Assembly: GCF_038235435.1 (NCBI RefSeq)
Contig: NZ_CP151275.1
Location: 3,286,001-3,350,000 of the forward strand
Reading direction: 5' to 3'
From: Niveibacterium sp. SC-1
GTDB taxonomy: Bacteria; Pseudomonadota; Gammaproteobacteria; Burkholderiales; Rhodocyclaceae
Length of the DNA: 64,000 nucleotides
This document shows positions 25,487 to 36,483 of this stretch, in pieces. Numbering within the stretch: the first letter of the stretch is position 1; each line of letters begins with the position of its first letter. The notes beneath the pieces were generated by a model, which saw nothing but the letters and a program-made list of their open reading frames with translations, had not been told where the DNA came from and did no database searches. The translations under genes and the position numbers were made by a program.

Positions 25487-26362
25487 TCAACGCCGTGGCA
25501 GCGGACGCAAGGGGAAATGCAGGATGCAACGGAAGACCTCGTTTTCCACGCCGGCCCAGAAGGGATAAGTCTCGAAGGCCGGACGGTCGTCCACGGTGTA
25601 GCCGCTGCTCGGCAGCCAGTCGCGATAGAAGCTTCGCCAGGCGCGCAGGATGTCGTCCGGATCGCCCTCGAACAGAACCTGGGCGTAGAGTCCGCCCTCC
25701 AGCCAGCGCAGGCTGACCTGCCGATCGGCCACAAAGGCTTCATCCACCTCCACCGCGGCGTCATAGCGGCACTGGTTGGCGGGTGTCACACCCTCGTCGT
25801 CCAGCCCGACCCCGATGTGCAGCGCGCCGGCCGGCGCATGCTCGGCAACCCAGCGCTCGAAACGTGCCCAGAAACGATTCACCGCCCGACCGTAGCTACC
25901 GATGTGGCGCATGTACGCAATGCGCCGCGGCGCCTCGATGCACAGGCTCACCGCTCCCAGCGTAAAGGCCTCCGGTTCCGGCGCATGGGTCGCACGCCAC
26001 TCGCGATGCCGCCCGGCACGCCAAGCTGTCGGCGTCACGCCGAAGTGTCGCTTGAAGGCCCGCGCGAAGGCCTCGCCTGAGGAAAAGCCGTTCGCCACGG
26101 CCAGTTCCAGCATCGAGCCCGCCTCTGGCTGCAGCAAGGCGTGCGCCGCGCGCTCCAGGCGCAGGCGCCGAACGCACTCCTGCACGGTTTCCCCGGTGTG
26201 GGCCACGAACATGCGATGGAAGTGGAACGGCGAGAAATGCGCGATCGCCGCCAGGTCCTGCAGCGCCAGTGGCGCATCCAGATTGGCGGCAATGTGATCG
26301 AGCACCCGATCCACCCGGGCGCAGTGAGAAGCCGGAAGTCGGTTATCCATGAGCACGCGCAT
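25487..26362 (-). CDS. AraC family regulator with GyrI-like C-terminal domain
   Basis: Transcription factor of 291 residues. The N-terminal part is the AraC DNA-binding domain with two HTH motifs (about 30-50 and 80-100; [16 protein letters not shown] and [16 protein letters not shown]). The C-terminal part (about 125-290) is a GyrI/Rob-type effector-binding domain that commonly senses small hydrophobic compounds. The start is either 26362 or the internal ATG at 26350; neither has a good ribosome binding site, and a longer leader is not excluded. It is divergent from moaA and probably regulates itself or the downstream papain-like gene. Confidence 0.85.
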   Translation of the reverse strand: MRVLMDNRLPASHCARVDRVLDHIAANLDAPLALQDLAAIAHFSPFHFHRMFVAHTGETVQECVRRLRLERAAHALLQPEAGSMLELAVANGFSSGEAFARAFKRHFGVTPTAWRAGRHREWRATHAPEPEAFTLGAVSLCIEAPRRIAYMRHIGSYGRAVNRFWARFERWVAEHAPAGALHIGVGLDDEGVTPANQCRYDAAVEVDEAFVADRQVSLRWLEGGLYAQVLFEGDPDDILRAWRSFYRDWLPSSGYTVDDRPAFETYPFWAGVENEVFRCILHFPLRPLPRR

Positions 26363-26450
26363 TCTAGGCGGGTACGCGCGCTACACTGGAGACCATTCGA
26401 CGTCCTCCGGACGCGCCGCACCGAGTCAGATTGCCGTTCGATCCTCTGCC

Positions 26451-27530
26451 ATGACGGCCCGCCATATTCCCATCCAGCTCGTTCCGGCCTCCGCGCCTTC
26501 GCTACTGCGACCGGAAGCCGACGACCTCACGCAAGCCGTGCCCGATAGCCTCGGCCGGCCGATGCGTGACCTGCGCATTTCGGTCACGGATCGCTGCAAT
26601 TTCCGTTGCACGTATTGCATGCCGAAGGACCGATTCGGACGCGACCATGCCTTCCTCGAACGCAGCGACCTCCTCAGTTTCGAGGAGATCACCCGCATCG
26701 CTCGCCTGTTTGTCGCCGAGGGCGTACGCAAGATCCGCATCACCGGTGGCGAACCGCTGCTGCGCCGACAACTGGAGCGGCTGATCGAGTCCCTCGCACG
26801 CCTGGACGTGGAGCTCACGCTCACCACCAATGGCGCGTTGCTCGCACAGAAAGCCCACAGTCTCGCGGACGCCGGCCTCAACCGTGTCACGGTCAGCATG
26901 GACGCGCTGGACGACACCGTATTCGGTCGCATGAACGATGTCGGTTTCCCCGTGGCACGCGTGCTCGAAGGCATCGCCGCCGCCGAGGGCGCCGGACTCG
27001 GGCCGGTCAAAGTCAATTGCGTGGTGAAACGCGGCGTCAATGACTGTCAGATCCTGCCCCTGGCGGAGCACTTCCGCGGCAGTCCGCACATCCTGCGCTT
27101 CATCGAATTCATGGACGTCGGCAACAGCAACGGCTGGCGGATGGATACGGTACTGCCTTCGCGCGAGGTGCTCGCGCGTATCGACGCCGCACACCCCCTG
27201 CAGGCTGTCGCCCCCCACTACCGCGGCGAGGTGGCGGAACGCTGGCGCTATCGTGATGGCATGGGCGAAATCGGCGTGATCTCCTCAGTGACACACGCGT
27301 TCTGCGGGGACTGCACTCGCATGCGCCTGTCACCGGAAGGCCGCCTCTTCACCTGTCTCTTCGCCCACGAAGGCCACGACCTGCGCGCGCCGCTGCGCAC
27401 CGAAGCGGACGATGACAACCTGCGTCGTCGCATCCGTGCCATCTGGCGGGCTCGCGACGACCGCTACTCCGAGCTGCGTGGCGACGCGACGCGCCCGGAC
27501 AAGATCGAGATGTCGTACATCGGGGGCTGA
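26451..27530 (+). CDS. moaA: GTP 3',8-cyclase, molybdenum cofactor biosynthesis
   Basis: Radical SAM enzyme for the first step of molybdopterin synthesis, converting GTP to 3',8-cyclo-GTP. The N-terminal 4Fe-4S cluster motif is CNFRCTYC (C49, C53, C56), the SAM-binding region is TGGEPLLRR, and the second cluster has C285, C288 and C302. The protein ends in the conserved SYIGG, required in MoaA. The start is the ATG at residue numbering used here; 34 codons of upstream frame are unlike the family. The gene is 359 residues, close to the family's 330-370. It is followed after three bases by mobA. Confidence 0.95.
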   Translation: MTARHIPIQLVPASAPSLLRPEADDLTQAVPDSLGRPMRDLRISVTDRCNFRCTYCMPKDRFGRDHAFLERSDLLSFEEITRIARLFVAEGVRKIRITGGEPLLRRQLERLIESLARLDVELTLTTNGALLAQKAHSLADAGLNRVTVSMDALDDTVFGRMNDVGFPVARVLEGIAAAEGAGLGPVKVNCVVKRGVNDCQILPLAEHFRGSPHILRFIEFMDVGNSNGWRMDTVLPSREVLARIDAAHPLQAVAPHYRGEVAERWRYRDGMGEIGVISSVTHAFCGDCTRMRLSPEGRLFTCLFAHEGHDLRAPLRTEADDDNLRRRIRAIWRARDDRYSELRGDATRPDKIEMSYIGG

Positions 27531-27533
27531 ACG

Positions 27534-28142
27534 ATGCTCACGTCGCCCGCCAGCCCCGACGCTTTTCCCCACGCCCCCTGCGACGGGCTGATCCTGGCCG
27601 GCGGCGCCGGCCGGCGGGTGGGCGGTCAGGACAAAGGCTGGCTGCGCTGGCAAGGCGAGGCGCTGATCCAGCATGCCACCGCGCGGCTTTCGCCGCAGGT
27701 CGATCGGGTCCTGATCAGTGCCAACCGGAGCCTGGAGCAGTACGCGCGCCTCGGGCATCCGGTCTTGTGCGATCTCCGCGACGGCTTCTGCGGCCCGCTG
27801 GCCGGCGTCGAGGCGGGCCTGCTCTCGACCCGCGCCGACCTGTTGCTCTGCGTGCCCTGCGACGCCCCCGGCTTCCCGCTCGATCTGCGAACCCGGCTGG
27901 AAGCGGCGCTGACCGAGTCCGACGACGCTGCCGTGGTCTCCTTGAATGGCCGCCTGCAGCCGGTCTTCGCATTGTTGCGCGTGCACACCCGCACCCGGTT
28001 ACGCGAATACCTGGATGCCGGAGGCCGCAAGGTGGGCGCCTGGCTCGGTTCGCTCTCCCTGCGCCCGGTGGACTTCAGCGATCAGGCCGAAGCCTTCGAA
28101 AATCGCAACCATCCCGAAAGCCTGGACCCCGCGACAAGCTGA
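27534..28142 (+). CDS. mobA: Molybdenum cofactor guanylyltransferase
   Basis: Adds GMP from GTP to molybdopterin to make the MGD cofactor; cytoplasmic, 202 residues. The nucleotide-binding motif LAGGAGRRVGGQDKG (about 22-36) is intact and the DGF.GPLAG segment (about 83-92) with a DAP (about 108-110) fits the family. It starts three bases after moaA ends, so both are co-transcribed. About 80 bases follow before fabI, which has its own promoter. Confidence 0.93.
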   Translation: MLTSPASPDAFPHAPCDGLILAGGAGRRVGGQDKGWLRWQGEALIQHATARLSPQVDRVLISANRSLEQYARLGHPVLCDLRDGFCGPLAGVEAGLLSTRADLLLCVPCDAPGFPLDLRTRLEAALTESDDAAVVSLNGRLQPVFALLRVHTRTRLREYLDAGGRKVGAWLGSLSLRPVDFSDQAEAFENRNHPESLDPATS

Positions 28143-28167
28143 AGAGCGGCGAACCCGCTTCAGACGG

Positions 28168-28195
28168 TTGGGCCTCCAGCCCGTTCCGATATAAT
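28168..28195 (+). promoter_or_regulatory. Sigma-70 promoter for fabI
   Basis: A perfect TATAAT (28190-28195) stands 28 bases before the fabI ATG. Sixteen bases upstream of it is TTGGGC, which matches only three positions of TTGACA. Confidence 0.6.
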
Positions 28196-28223
28196 CCACG
28201 GTCTTCCCAAATGGAGAGCTGAT

Positions 28224-29009
28224 ATGGCTTTTCTCGCCGGCAAACGCATTCTCATCTGCGGCCTGCTGAGCAACCGTTCGATCGCCTACGGCGTGGCCAA
28301 GGCCATGCGCGAGCAAGGCGCCGAACTGGCGTTCACTTACCAGAACGATCGCTTCCAGGAGCGGATCACCAAGTTTGCCGCTGAGTTCGGCAGCGACCTC
28401 GTGTTCCCCTGCGACGTCGCCGACGACGCACAGATCACCGCCCTGTTCGAAGAACTGGGCAAGCGCTGGGACGGCCTGGACGGCTTGGTCCACTCGATCG
28501 CCTTTGCGCCGGGCGAATCGCTCGACGGTGACTTCCTCGACGGTTTCTCGCGCGAGGCCTTCCGTATCGCCCACGAAGTCAGCGCCTACAGCTTCCCCGC
28601 TCTGGCCAAAGCTGCCCGCCCGCTGATGAAGGGCCGCAACGGGGCGCTTCTGACGCTGTCTTATCTCGGCGCGGTGCGCACAATGCCCAACTACAACATG
28701 ATGGGCCTCGCCAAGGCGAGCCTGGAGGCTTCGGTACGCTACCTGGCGAGCTGCCTCGGCCCTGAAGGCACGCGGGTCAACGGCGTGTCTGCCGGCCCGA
28801 TCAAGACGCTGGCCGCCTCCGGCATCGCGAGCTTCAGCAAGCTGCTGGCCTTCAACGAGAAGCACGCCCCGCTTCGCCGCAACGTCACGATCGAGGAGGT
28901 GGGCAATGTCGCCGCCTTCCTCTGCTCGGATCTCGCCTCCGGCATGACGGGTGAAGTCACTTACGTGGACGCCGGTTTCAACACGACCGCGCTCGCCACG
29001 GCGGAGTAA
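28224..29009 (+). CDS. fabI: Enoyl-ACP reductase (NADH), fatty acid synthesis
   Basis: Last reductive step of each round of type II fatty acid synthesis; SDR-fold, cytoplasmic. Length 261 residues. The catalytic residues are at Y147, Y157 and K164, each offset by one from the E. coli numbering. NAD-binding motif [11 protein letters not shown] is at 13-23. The start ATG has GGAGAG upstream. It is preceded by a good promoter and followed by a terminator at 29062-29096, so it is monocistronic. It is the target family of triclosan and isoniazid-like inhibitors. Confidence 0.97.
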   Translation: MAFLAGKRILICGLLSNRSIAYGVAKAMREQGAELAFTYQNDRFQERITKFAAEFGSDLVFPCDVADDAQITALFEELGKRWDGLDGLVHSIAFAPGESLDGDFLDGFSREAFRIAHEVSAYSFPALAKAARPLMKGRNGALLTLSYLGAVRTMPNYNMMGLAKASLEASVRYLASCLGPEGTRVNGVSAGPIKTLAASGIASFSKLLAFNEKHAPLRRNVTIEEVGNVAAFLCSDLASGMTGEVTYVDAGFNTTALATAE

Positions 29010-29061
29010 GTTCTCCGGCACCCGCCCCAATGTGGGCTGCGAGCGTCCGGCGAAAAGCGAG

Positions 29062-29096
29062 CGGCCGATTCTCCACGGAATCGGCCGTTTGTTTTT
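29062..29096 (+). terminator. Terminator of fabI
   Basis: Nine-pair stem CGGCCGATT/AATCGGCCG with an eight-base loop followed by TTTGTTTTT. Confidence 0.88.
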
Positions 29097-29224
29097 CGAA
29101 GGGCTGTTGCGCGGACGAGGCTCTCCCCACCCGCGGAATCCGATCGCGTCCGGAACCGCGTTTGCGCGGCATCGCCCGGTCAAGTTGGCGAACAAGACGA
29201 CAGACTCGCGCCTGTCCGCACAAT

Positions 29225-29256
29225 GAGAAAAGGGGCCCATACGGGCCCCTTTTCTC
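29225..29256 (-). terminator. Terminator of ppiD, possibly bidirectional
   Basis: A perfect fourteen-pair inverted repeat (GAGAAAAGGGGCCC and its complement) with a four-base loop. The T-run lies in the second arm. It directly follows the ppiD stop codon. Confidence 0.85.
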
Positions 29257-29272
29257 TTCAAGCAGCAACGGC

Positions 29273-31168
29273 TTACTTCGCCATGACGGCCGCTTCGTTC
29301 ACCTTCACCGGATAGCGCTCACGCAGTGCCTTCACATAGGCACGCAGATCCTCGTCACCCAGGACGCGTGCGTACTGCTGCGCCAAGGTCACGCGGCGGG
29401 GATCTTCCTTAGCGAGAGCCGGCTTCTGCACGGCGGACACCTTGAGGAGCGCGTAGCCTGCGCCGGGCACGGCCGCACCAGCGTAGGTGGGCAATTTGTC
29501 GCCGGACGAACGGAACACGGCCTTGGTCAGATCGGGCGGCAGACCGCCACGACCACGCGAGACCTTCAAGGGCTCGCTCCAGGTGGCGCCTGCCACGGTC
29601 TCGCCCTTGTTCAGTGCGGCAAGCTGACGCTCGCCTTCGGCCGTAGCCAGCTTCAGTGCCTCCGCGGCGGTCAGCTCCTTCTCGATCTGCGCGCGCACTT
29701 CCGCGAACGGACGAATCGCGACCGGCTTGTGCTCCGTCACCCGGACCGAGACCAAGGTGCCGTTGCCGATGTCGATCGCTTCGCTGTTGCTCTTCTTGTT
29801 GATCGCATCCGAACTGAAGATGGCCTGGCCCAGCTTCGGATTGTCGAACGGAGCCGGCAGCGCCTGGCCCTTGCCAAGCCAGCCACTTTGCTGAGCCGTC
29901 AGACCGAGCTTCTCCGCAGCGGGCTTGAAGGTGTCCGATTGCTCGTAGACAAGGTTGGAGAACGTATCCGCCTGCTCGGCGAACCTCTTGCTCGCTTCCG
30001 CGAGCTTGAGCTCCTGGACGATCTGGGGTTTCACTTCATCAAAGGGCTTCGACCCGCCCCCCTTGACCGCCACGAGCTGGATGATGTGATAGCCGAACTC
30101 GGTCTCGACCACGCCCGAGATTTCGTTCGGCTTGAGCTTGAATGCAGCATCCTCGAAAGGCTTGACCATCGCGCCACGGCCAAAGAACCCGAGGTCCCCG
30201 CCACTGGGCGCGGAGCCGCTGTCCTGCGAATTGGCCTTGGCGAGCTCGACAAAGCGCTCGGGCTTGGCGCGCACTTCCTTGAGCAGCGCCTCCGCACGAT
30301 CCTTCGCAGCCTTGCGCTTGTCCGCCGAGTCATCCTTGGGAGCATTGATCAGGATATGGCGCGCCTGACGCTCTTCGGGAGCGGCGTAGCGTTCCTTGTG
30401 ATCGTCGTACTGCTTGCGGGCCGCGTCATCCGCGATCTGGATCTTGTCGGCGAGTGCCTGTTGGCTCAGGGCCAGATATTCGACCCGCACCTGCTCGGGG
30501 GCTTCCCAGCGCTTCTTGTCGGCGTCGTAGGTCTTCTGGGCGGCGCCTTCGGCGAGCTTGACCTGGGGAATGAAACGGTCAATCGGCAGTTGCCACACCG
30601 ACACGTCACGCACTTCGTCCTGGAGGGTAAGCCAACGATCCACGACCGAATCGGGCACCACCACGCTACGGGCGACGCCAACAACCAGTTGTTGCTGGGC
30701 GAGATCCCCGGACAGGCGTGACTCGAACAACGCGGGCGTCATGCCGCGCATGCCGATCAGTTGCTCGTAGCGCGACATCGAGAACTTGCCGTTCTCCTGG
30801 AAGGCCGGAATCGCGGCGATCGTCTCACGCACAGCTTCTGGCGGCACACGCAGGCGATCCTTGCCGACCTGCAGCTGGATCAGGCGCTGGTTAACCAGCC
30901 CATCCGCCACCGAATCGCGGTACTCCGCGTGCTGCAGCATCTCCGGGTCAAAGGCGGCCCCCATCTGCTGGCGCAGGCGGTCTTGTTCTTCGCGCAAGGC
31001 CTGCTGGTATTCCTGCAGCCCGATTTCGCTCGAACCGACCTTCGCAACGTAGTTGTTCCGACTGGCGTTCTGGATATAGGACTCGACACCCCAGAGACCG
31101 AAGGGAATCGTGATCAGCGCCAGGAAAATCTGGACGATGCGCTTGCTATTGCGTACTGCGTCGAACAT
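29273..31168 (-). CDS. ppiD: Periplasmic folding chaperone/peptidyl-prolyl isomerase PpiD
   Basis: Membrane-anchored periplasmic chaperone of 631 residues that helps folding of exported proteins at the Sec translocon. The N-terminal segment (about 12-30) is the single anchor helix. A SurA_N-like helical region follows, then a parvulin domain (about 265-360; ARHILINAP through FGYHIIQL), then a C-terminal region with a second parvulin-like fold. The gene is last in the block that starts with tig and is separated from hupB by the tRNA-Val and tRNA-Asp genes. Typical family length is 600-640. Confidence 0.94.
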   Translation of the reverse strand: MFDAVRNSKRIVQIFLALITIPFGLWGVESYIQNASRNNYVAKVGSSEIGLQEYQQALREEQDRLRQQMGAAFDPEMLQHAEYRDSVADGLVNQRLIQLQVGKDRLRVPPEAVRETIAAIPAFQENGKFSMSRYEQLIGMRGMTPALFESRLSGDLAQQQLVVGVARSVVVPDSVVDRWLTLQDEVRDVSVWQLPIDRFIPQVKLAEGAAQKTYDADKKRWEAPEQVRVEYLALSQQALADKIQIADDAARKQYDDHKERYAAPEERQARHILINAPKDDSADKRKAAKDRAEALLKEVRAKPERFVELAKANSQDSGSAPSGGDLGFFGRGAMVKPFEDAAFKLKPNEISGVVETEFGYHIIQLVAVKGGGSKPFDEVKPQIVQELKLAEASKRFAEQADTFSNLVYEQSDTFKPAAEKLGLTAQQSGWLGKGQALPAPFDNPKLGQAIFSSDAINKKSNSEAIDIGNGTLVSVRVTEHKPVAIRPFAEVRAQIEKELTAAEALKLATAEGERQLAALNKGETVAGATWSEPLKVSRGRGGLPPDLTKAVFRSSGDKLPTYAGAAVPGAGYALLKVSAVQKPALAKEDPRRVTLAQQYARVLGDEDLRAYVKALRERYPVKVNEAAVMAK

Positions 31169-31240
31169 GGCGACCAGGAAAAGTGCGGGCGTTAGGAACT
31201 GCGGATACGAAAAAGGCGAACTTTCGTTCGCCTCGCGTTT

Positions 31241-31317
31241 TGGCGGAGTGGACGGGACTCGAACCCGCGACCCCCGGCGTGACAGGCCGGTATTCTAACC
31301 GACTGAACTACCACTCC
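31241..31317 (-). tRNA. tRNA-Asp (anticodon GTC)
   Basis: Seventy-seven bases including the encoded CCA. The acceptor stem GGAGTGG/CCACTCC is perfect and the anticodon arm CCGGCCTGTCACGCCGG reads GTC. The T-loop GGTTCGAGTCC is normal. Confidence 0.97.
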
Positions 31318-31363
31318 CCCGATACCAGCCCCGGGGACTCACGCTCTAAGCGAGATCTCGGAC

Positions 31364-31439
31364 TGGTGGGTGCTGACGGGCTCGAACCGCCGACATTCGC
31401 CTTGTAAGGGCGACGCTCTACCAACTGAGCTAAGCACCC
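31364..31439 (-). tRNA. tRNA-Val (anticodon TAC)
   Basis: Seventy-six bases including CCA. Acceptor GGGTGCT/AGCACCC, anticodon loop CTTACAA read as TAC, and the T-loop GGTTCGAGCC. It lies between hupB and tRNA-Asp on the same strand. Confidence 0.97.
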
Positions 31440-31490
31440 GCTCGTCCGGACGCCCATCCCGATAGAGACAGGCGAAGCCGGAAAAGCGAA

Positions 31491-31763
31491 TTAGTTTACA
31501 GCATCCTTGAGGGCTTTGCCAGGACGGAACTTCGGCACCTTGGCGGCCTTGATCTTGATGGTGGCGCCGGTGCGGGGGTTACGGCCGCTGCGCGCTGCGC
31601 GCTTGCCGACAGTGAAGGTCCCGAAGCCCACGAGGGTCACGTCATTGCCCTTCTTCAGAGAAGTCTTGACGGCGGCGATGATGGAATCCAGCGCGCGGCC
31701 AGCCGCGGCCTTCGAAATGTCGGATTGCTTAGCGATGTGATCGATCAGCTCGGATTTGTTCAC
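31491..31763 (-). CDS. hupB: DNA-binding protein HU-beta
   Basis: Nucleoid-associated protein of 90 residues that bends and compacts DNA. The family pattern is complete: [11 protein letters not shown] start, GFGTF turn, the DNA-binding arm GRNPRTG at about 61-67, and the C-terminal [11 protein letters not shown]. It has an excellent promoter of its own (31868-31896) downstream of the lon terminator, followed by a long leader. The order lon-hupB-tRNAs-ppiD is common in betaproteobacteria. Confidence 0.97.
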   Translation of the reverse strand: MNKSELIDHIAKQSDISKAAAGRALDSIIAAVKTSLKKGNDVTLVGFGTFTVGKRAARSGRNPRTGATIKIKAAKVPKFRPGKALKDAVN

Positions 31764-31867
31764 AAAAGCCCCCTCTAATTATGTCGGTGATGAAGAAATC
31801 GGGATCCTTGCAAGCCAATACTGACGCGGGTTTGCGAGGATCACCGCGCCGACAAGCCTGTGCTGGC

Positions 31868-31896
31868 TTTATAACGAGCACCTTGACGGGTGTCAA
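31868..31896 (-). promoter_or_regulatory. Strong sigma-70 promoter for hupB
   Basis: Reading the minus strand, TTGACA is followed by exactly 17 bases and TATAAA, giving a near-consensus promoter. Transcription would start about 95 bases before the hupB ATG. Confidence 0.8.
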
Positions 31897-31935
31897 GCAA
31901 AGCCCCGCGCCTTTGGGCGCCCCGCTGAAAGGCCC

Positions 31936-31977
31936 AAAAACAAAGGGCGCCGGGGCCCTTGAAGGCCGTCGGCGCCC
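31936..31977 (-). terminator. Terminator of lon
   Basis: On minus, a seven-pair stem GGGCGCC/GGCGCCC with a long loop is followed by TTTGTTTTT. It lies 21 bases beyond the lon stop. Confidence 0.8.
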
Positions 31978-31998
31978 AGCATTTTCGGACGGGCCGAA

Positions 31999-34419
31999 TC
32001 AGTGTTTCACAACACCCGCCGGCTCGTCGCTCCCCGCTGCCGCGGGGACTTCGCCCGAAGGCGCCTCGCCGCTTGGCTCCGGCAAGGGCTCAGGCTGGCG
32101 TTCGAGCGCCAGCTCAAGCACCTTGTCGATCCACTTCACCGGAACGATCTCGATCCGCTCCTTGATATCCGGGGGCAGATCCTGAAGGTCCTTCAAGTTC
32201 TCTTCCGGAATCAACGCGGTACGGATACCGCCTCGAACAGCAGCAAGCAACTTCTCTTTCAAACCGCCGATCGCCAGAACCTCGCCACGCAGGGTGATTT
32301 CGCCCGTCATCGCCACATCTGCCCGCACCGGAATGCCGGTCAGCACCGAAACCAAGGCCGTCGCGATGCCAATGCCCGCGGACGGACCGTCCTTGGGCGT
32401 CGCGCCTTCGGGCAGGTGAATATGGATGTCGCTCTTCTGGTAGAAATCTTCGTTGACGCCCAACTGGCGCGCACGGCGGCGGACCACCGACAGCGCAGCC
32501 TGGATCGACTCCTGCATGACTTCGCCCAGCTTGCCGGTCGTCAGGACCTTGCCCTTGCCGGGCAGTGCCACCGATTCGATCGTCAGCAGTTCACCGCCGA
32601 CTTCCGTCCACGCGAGCCCTGTGACCTGGCCAACCTGATTTTCCGCCTCGGCCATGCCGAAGGTGAAGCGGCGCACCCCAAGGTACTTGTCCAGGTTCTT
32701 GGCATTGACCACGACCTTGCTCGAACGCTTGCGCAAGACCAAAGCCTTCACGACCTTGCGGCACACCTTGGAGATTTCGCGCTCCAGGCTTCGCACACCC
32801 GCCTCCCGGGTGTAGAAACGGATGATGTCGCGCAGCGCGTCTTCAGTCACCGAGAGCTCGTTGACCTTGAGCCCGTTGTTCTTCATCTGCTTCGGCAGAA
32901 GGTAACGCTGGGCGATGCTGACCTTCTCGTCTTCCGTGTAGCCGGAGAGACGGATGATCTCCATCCGGTCGAGCAAAGGCGCCGGAATGTTCAGGCTGTT
33001 GGCGGTCGCCACGAACATCACGTCCGACAGGTCGTACTCGACCTCGATATAGTGGTCCACGAACGTACTGTTCTGTTCGGGATCCAGCACTTCCAGCAAA
33101 GCCGAACTCGGGTCACCGCGGAAATCCATGCCCATCTTGTCGACTTCGTCGAGCAAGAAGAGTGGATTGCGGACACCCACCTTCGTCATGTTCTGCAGGA
33201 TCTTGCCCGGCATCGAACCGATATAGGTCCGACGATGGCCACGGATCTCGGCCTCGTCGCGCACGCCACCCAGGCTCATGCGTACGAACTTGCGGTTGGT
33301 CGACTTTGCGATGGACTGGCCAAGCGAAGTCTTGCCCACGCCGGGAGGTCCGACGAGGCAGAGGATCGGCGCCTTGAGCTTGTCGACGCGCTGCTGGACC
33401 GCGAGGTATTCCAGAATGCGTTCCTTGACCTTATCGAGCCCGTAGTGGTCCTTGTCCAGCACCTTCTGGGCGTCGGCAAGATCCTTGGAAATCCGGGATT
33501 TCTTCTTCCAAGGCAGGCCGGTGAGCGTCTCGATGAAATTGCGCACCACGGTCGCCTCGGCGGACATCGGCGACATCAACTTGAGCTTCTTGAGCTCCGC
33601 CTGCGCCTTGGCCGTGGCTTCCTTGCTCATGCCGGCGGCAGCGATCTTCTTCTCGAGTTCCTCGAGGTCGGCGCCATCCTCGCCCTCGCCCAGCTCCTTC
33701 TGGATCGCCTTGACCTGTTCGTTCAGGTAGTACTCGCGCTGGCTTTTCTCCATTTGCCGCTTCACGCGACCACGGATGCGCTTTTCCACCTGAAGGATGT
33801 CGAGTTCGGTCTCCAGCTGGGCGAGCAGACGCTCAAGCCGCTGGATGACGCCCGGCAGCTCCAGGATGCTCTGCTTTTGCTCAAGCTTGAGCGGAAGGTG
33901 CGCCGCGATAGTATCGGCAAGACGACCCGGCTCATCGATCCCGGCCAGCGAGGTCAGGATCTCGGGCGGGATCTTCTTGTTCAGCTTCACGTACTGATCA
34001 AACTGCGCCAGGATCGCCCGGCGCATTGCTTCGATCTCGTGGTTCTGCACTTCCTCGCCAGCAACAGGTGCTACCTGTGCCACGAAAACCGAGCGCTGAT
34101 CTTCGACGGAAAGGAGTTCTGCGCGCTGCGTGCCCTCGACGAGGACTTTGACAGTCCCGTCGGGCAATTTGAGCATCTGCAGGATGTTCGCGATACAGCC
34201 GATGCGGTAGAGATCCTCGACCGCCGGCTCGTCCTTCGCTGCAGACTTCTGCGCAACCAGCAGGATGCTCTTACCGGCCTCCATCGCGATTTCGAGCGCC
34301 TTGATCGACTTCGGCCGGCCGACGAACAGCGGGATCACCATGTGCGGGAACACCACCACGTCGCGCAGCGGCAGCAGGGGCAGTTCCTGGGTGTCGTTCA
34401 GTGCAGGCAAGCTTGCCAT
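31999..34419 (-). CDS. lon: ATP-dependent protease Lon
   Basis: Cytoplasmic AAA+ serine protease of 806 residues that degrades misfolded and regulatory proteins. N-terminal substrate domain (about 10-205), AAA+ module with Walker [12 protein letters not shown], Walker B FLLDEVDK, and C-terminal protease domain with catalytic Ser680 in PKDGPSAG and Lys723. A Pro/Glu/Ala-rich tail of about 30 residues is extra compared with E. coli. The AAAGGAAAA sequence before the ATG is a plausible binding site. It is next to clpX on the same strand. Confidence 0.97.
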   Translation of the reverse strand: MASLPALNDTQELPLLPLRDVVVFPHMVIPLFVGRPKSIKALEIAMEAGKSILLVAQKSAAKDEPAVEDLYRIGCIANILQMLKLPDGTVKVLVEGTQRAELLSVEDQRSVFVAQVAPVAGEEVQNHEIEAMRRAILAQFDQYVKLNKKIPPEILTSLAGIDEPGRLADTIAAHLPLKLEQKQSILELPGVIQRLERLLAQLETELDILQVEKRIRGRVKRQMEKSQREYYLNEQVKAIQKELGEGEDGADLEELEKKIAAAGMSKEATAKAQAELKKLKLMSPMSAEATVVRNFIETLTGLPWKKKSRISKDLADAQKVLDKDHYGLDKVKERILEYLAVQQRVDKLKAPILCLVGPPGVGKTSLGQSIAKSTNRKFVRMSLGGVRDEAEIRGHRRTYIGSMPGKILQNMTKVGVRNPLFLLDEVDKMGMDFRGDPSSALLEVLDPEQNSTFVDHYIEVEYDLSDVMFVATANSLNIPAPLLDRMEIIRLSGYTEDEKVSIAQRYLLPKQMKNNGLKVNELSVTEDALRDIIRFYTREAGVRSLEREISKVCRKVVKALVLRKRSSKVVVNAKNLDKYLGVRRFTFGMAEAENQVGQVTGLAWTEVGGELLTIESVALPGKGKVLTTGKLGEVMQESIQAALSVVRRRARQLGVNEDFYQKSDIHIHLPEGATPKDGPSAGIGIATALVSVLTGIPVRADVAMTGEITLRGEVLAIGGLKEKLLAAVRGGIRTALIPEENLKDLQDLPPDIKERIEIVPVKWIDKVLELALERQPEPLPEPSGEAPSGEVPAAAGSDEPAGVVKH

Positions 34420-34516
34420 GTCGTTTTTCCTTTTATCCGGAATAACGGGGATATGGGCCTCCCCGACCAGAATTCAAGCAGCCTGAGCCGGCAGCGCTCT
34501 GCAGCACTCCGGCGGA

Positions 34517-35782
34517 TCAGTTCGACCCCGAGACCTTGGGCTGATCCGCGTAGATGAGCAGGGGCTTGCCAGCACCTTCAATGGTGCTCTCATCCACCAC
34601 CACCTTCGACACGTTCTCCATTCCGGGCAATTCGTACATCACATCGAGCAGCGTCCCTTCCAGGATGGAACGCAAGCCGCGCGCGCCCGTCTTGCGCTTG
34701 AGCGCCTTACGAGCGATTGCCTGCAGCGCACCGGGGCGCACTTCAAGCTCGACGCCTTCCATCGAGAAGAGCTTCTGGTACTGCTTGATCAGCGCGTTCT
34801 TGGGCTCGACCAGAATCTGGATCAAAGCCGCCTCGGTCAGTTCGGTCAGCGTTGCAACGACCGGCAAACGACCGATGAACTCGGGAATCAGGCCGTACTT
34901 GATCAGGTCTTCGGGTTCGACGTCGCGCAGCGCCTCAGAGACATTACGACCGTCACGACTCTTGACCGAAGCGCCGAAGCCCATCGCGACCTGCTGTGAA
35001 CGCTCCCGGATGACCTTGTCCAGGCCGTCGAAAGCACCGCCGCAGACGAACAGGATGTTTACCGTGTCGACCTGAACGAAGTCCTGGTTCGGATGCTTGC
35101 GCCCGCCCTGGGGCGGCACCGAAGCCACAGTGCCTTCGATCAACTTCAACAAGGCCTGCTGTACACCCTCACCCGAGACGTCGCGGGTAATGGATGGGTT
35201 GTCGGACTTGCGCGAAATCTTGTCGATTTCGTCGATGTACACGATGCCCTGCTGCGCCTTTTCGACGTCGTAGTCGCACTTCTGCAGCAGCTTCTGGATG
35301 ATGTTCTCGACGTCCTCACCGACATAGCCGGCTTCGGTCAGCGTCGTCGCATCGGCCATGACGAAAGGCACGTTGAGCAGGCGCGCCAGCGTTTGCGCCA
35401 GCAGCGTCTTGCCTGAACCGGTCGGGCCTATCAGCAGGATATTGCTCTTGGCCAGCTCGACGTCGTCCGTGCGCGATTGATGGCGCAGGCGCTTGTAGTG
35501 GTTGTACACCGCCACCGCGAGAATGCGCTTGGCCTGCTCCTGCCCGATCACATACTGATCGAGGATGGAGCCGATTTCCTTAGGCGTCGGCAAATCGCTG
35601 CGTTCAGCGCGCACGCCCTCATCGCCACCAACTTCGTCGCGAATGATGTCGTTGCACAGCTCGATGCACTCGTCGCAGATGAACACCGACGGACCGGCGA
35701 TCAGCTTGCGGACCTCATGCTGGCTCTTGCCGCAGAAGGAACAGTAAAGCAGCTTCTCGCCGCTACCTTTCTTCTCGCCCAT
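34517..35782 (-). CDS. clpX: ATP-dependent Clp protease ATP-binding subunit ClpX
   Basis: Unfoldase partner of ClpP, 421 residues, cytoplasmic. The N-terminal four-cysteine zinc domain is CSFCGKSQ...CDECIELC (about 14-43). Walker A is GPTGSGKT, Walker B is IVYIDEIDK and the pore loop GYVGED is normal. The ClpP-binding loop reads MGFGASVK, a conservative form of IGF. It lies 36 bases after clpP, so both belong to one operon with tig. Confidence 0.97.
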   Translation of the reverse strand: MGEKKGSGEKLLYCSFCGKSQHEVRKLIAGPSVFICDECIELCNDIIRDEVGGDEGVRAERSDLPTPKEIGSILDQYVIGQEQAKRILAVAVYNHYKRLRHQSRTDDVELAKSNILLIGPTGSGKTLLAQTLARLLNVPFVMADATTLTEAGYVGEDVENIIQKLLQKCDYDVEKAQQGIVYIDEIDKISRKSDNPSITRDVSGEGVQQALLKLIEGTVASVPPQGGRKHPNQDFVQVDTVNILFVCGGAFDGLDKVIRERSQQVAMGFGASVKSRDGRNVSEALRDVEPEDLIKYGLIPEFIGRLPVVATLTELTEAALIQILVEPKNALIKQYQKLFSMEGVELEVRPGALQAIARKALKRKTGARGLRSILEGTLLDVMYELPGMENVSKVVVDESTIEGAGKPLLIYADQPKVSGSN

Positions 35783-35818
35783 GCTCTGGCGTCCTCTCTG
35801 CCGTAATGCGTAAGTCGA

Positions 35819-36469
35819 TCAAGCGCCCGTCTGCTCGCGGACGCTCAGAACCTTGTCGACCAGACCATACGTTACGGCTTCATCAGCAGACATGAAATTA
35901 TCGCGGTCAGTGTCGCGTTCGAGCTTCTCGATACTCTGACCGGTATTGCGCGCCAGGATTTCGTTCAACTTGGCGCGCAAGGACAGGATCTCACGGGCGT
36001 GGATCTCGATGTCCGTCGCCTGACCCTGAAAGCCCCCGAGGGGCTGGTGGATCATGACTCGGGAGTTCGGCAGCGCGATGCGTTTGCCCTTGGCGCCGGC
36101 AGACAGCAGGAAAGCCCCCATGCTGGCTGCCTGGCCAATACACAGGGTACTGACGTCCGGCTTGATGAACTGCATGGTGTCGTAGATCGCCATGCCCGCC
36201 GTGACCGAGCCGCCCGGGGAGTTGATGTAGAAGAAGATGTCCTTGTCCGGGTTGTCTGCTTCAAGGAACAGCAACTGCGCGACCACCAGGTTGGCGGTCG
36301 CGTCGTTCACCGGTCCGACGAGGAACACGATGCGCTCGCGCAGCAAGCGCGAGTAGATGTCGTAAGCGCGCTCGCCACGACCGCTCTGCTCCACCACCAT
36401 GGGGACGAGCCCCAACCCGACCGGGTTCCAGTCGGAATGCATCGACGTACCTGTGTTGTTGCCGTTCAT
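35819..36469 (-). CDS. clpP: ATP-dependent Clp protease proteolytic subunit ClpP
   Basis: Serine protease that forms two stacked seven-membered rings. Catalytic residues are visible in ASMGAFLL (Ser), MIHQPLGG (His) and RDTDRDNFM (Asp). The length of 216 matches the family, with the short N-terminal leader [18 protein letters not shown]. It follows tig by 14 bases and precedes clpX by 36, giving the usual tig-clpP-clpX order. Confidence 0.97.
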   Translation of the reverse strand: MNGNNTGTSMHSDWNPVGLGLVPMVVEQSGRGERAYDIYSRLLRERIVFLVGPVNDATANLVVAQLLFLEADNPDKDIFFYINSPGGSVTAGMAIYDTMQFIKPDVSTLCIGQAASMGAFLLSAGAKGKRIALPNSRVMIHQPLGGFQGQATDIEIHAREILSLRAKLNEILARNTGQSIEKLERDTDRDNFMSADEAVTYGLVDKVLSVREQTGA

Positions 36470-36483
36470 CTGCGTCTACCCAG

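Noticed and set aside
32002..34557. Very long reading frame (851 codons) on plus, opposite lon
   Set aside because: It is the antisense shadow of lon, caused by high GC and third-position bias; no family resemblance and no ribosome binding site, whereas lon is complete on the other strand.
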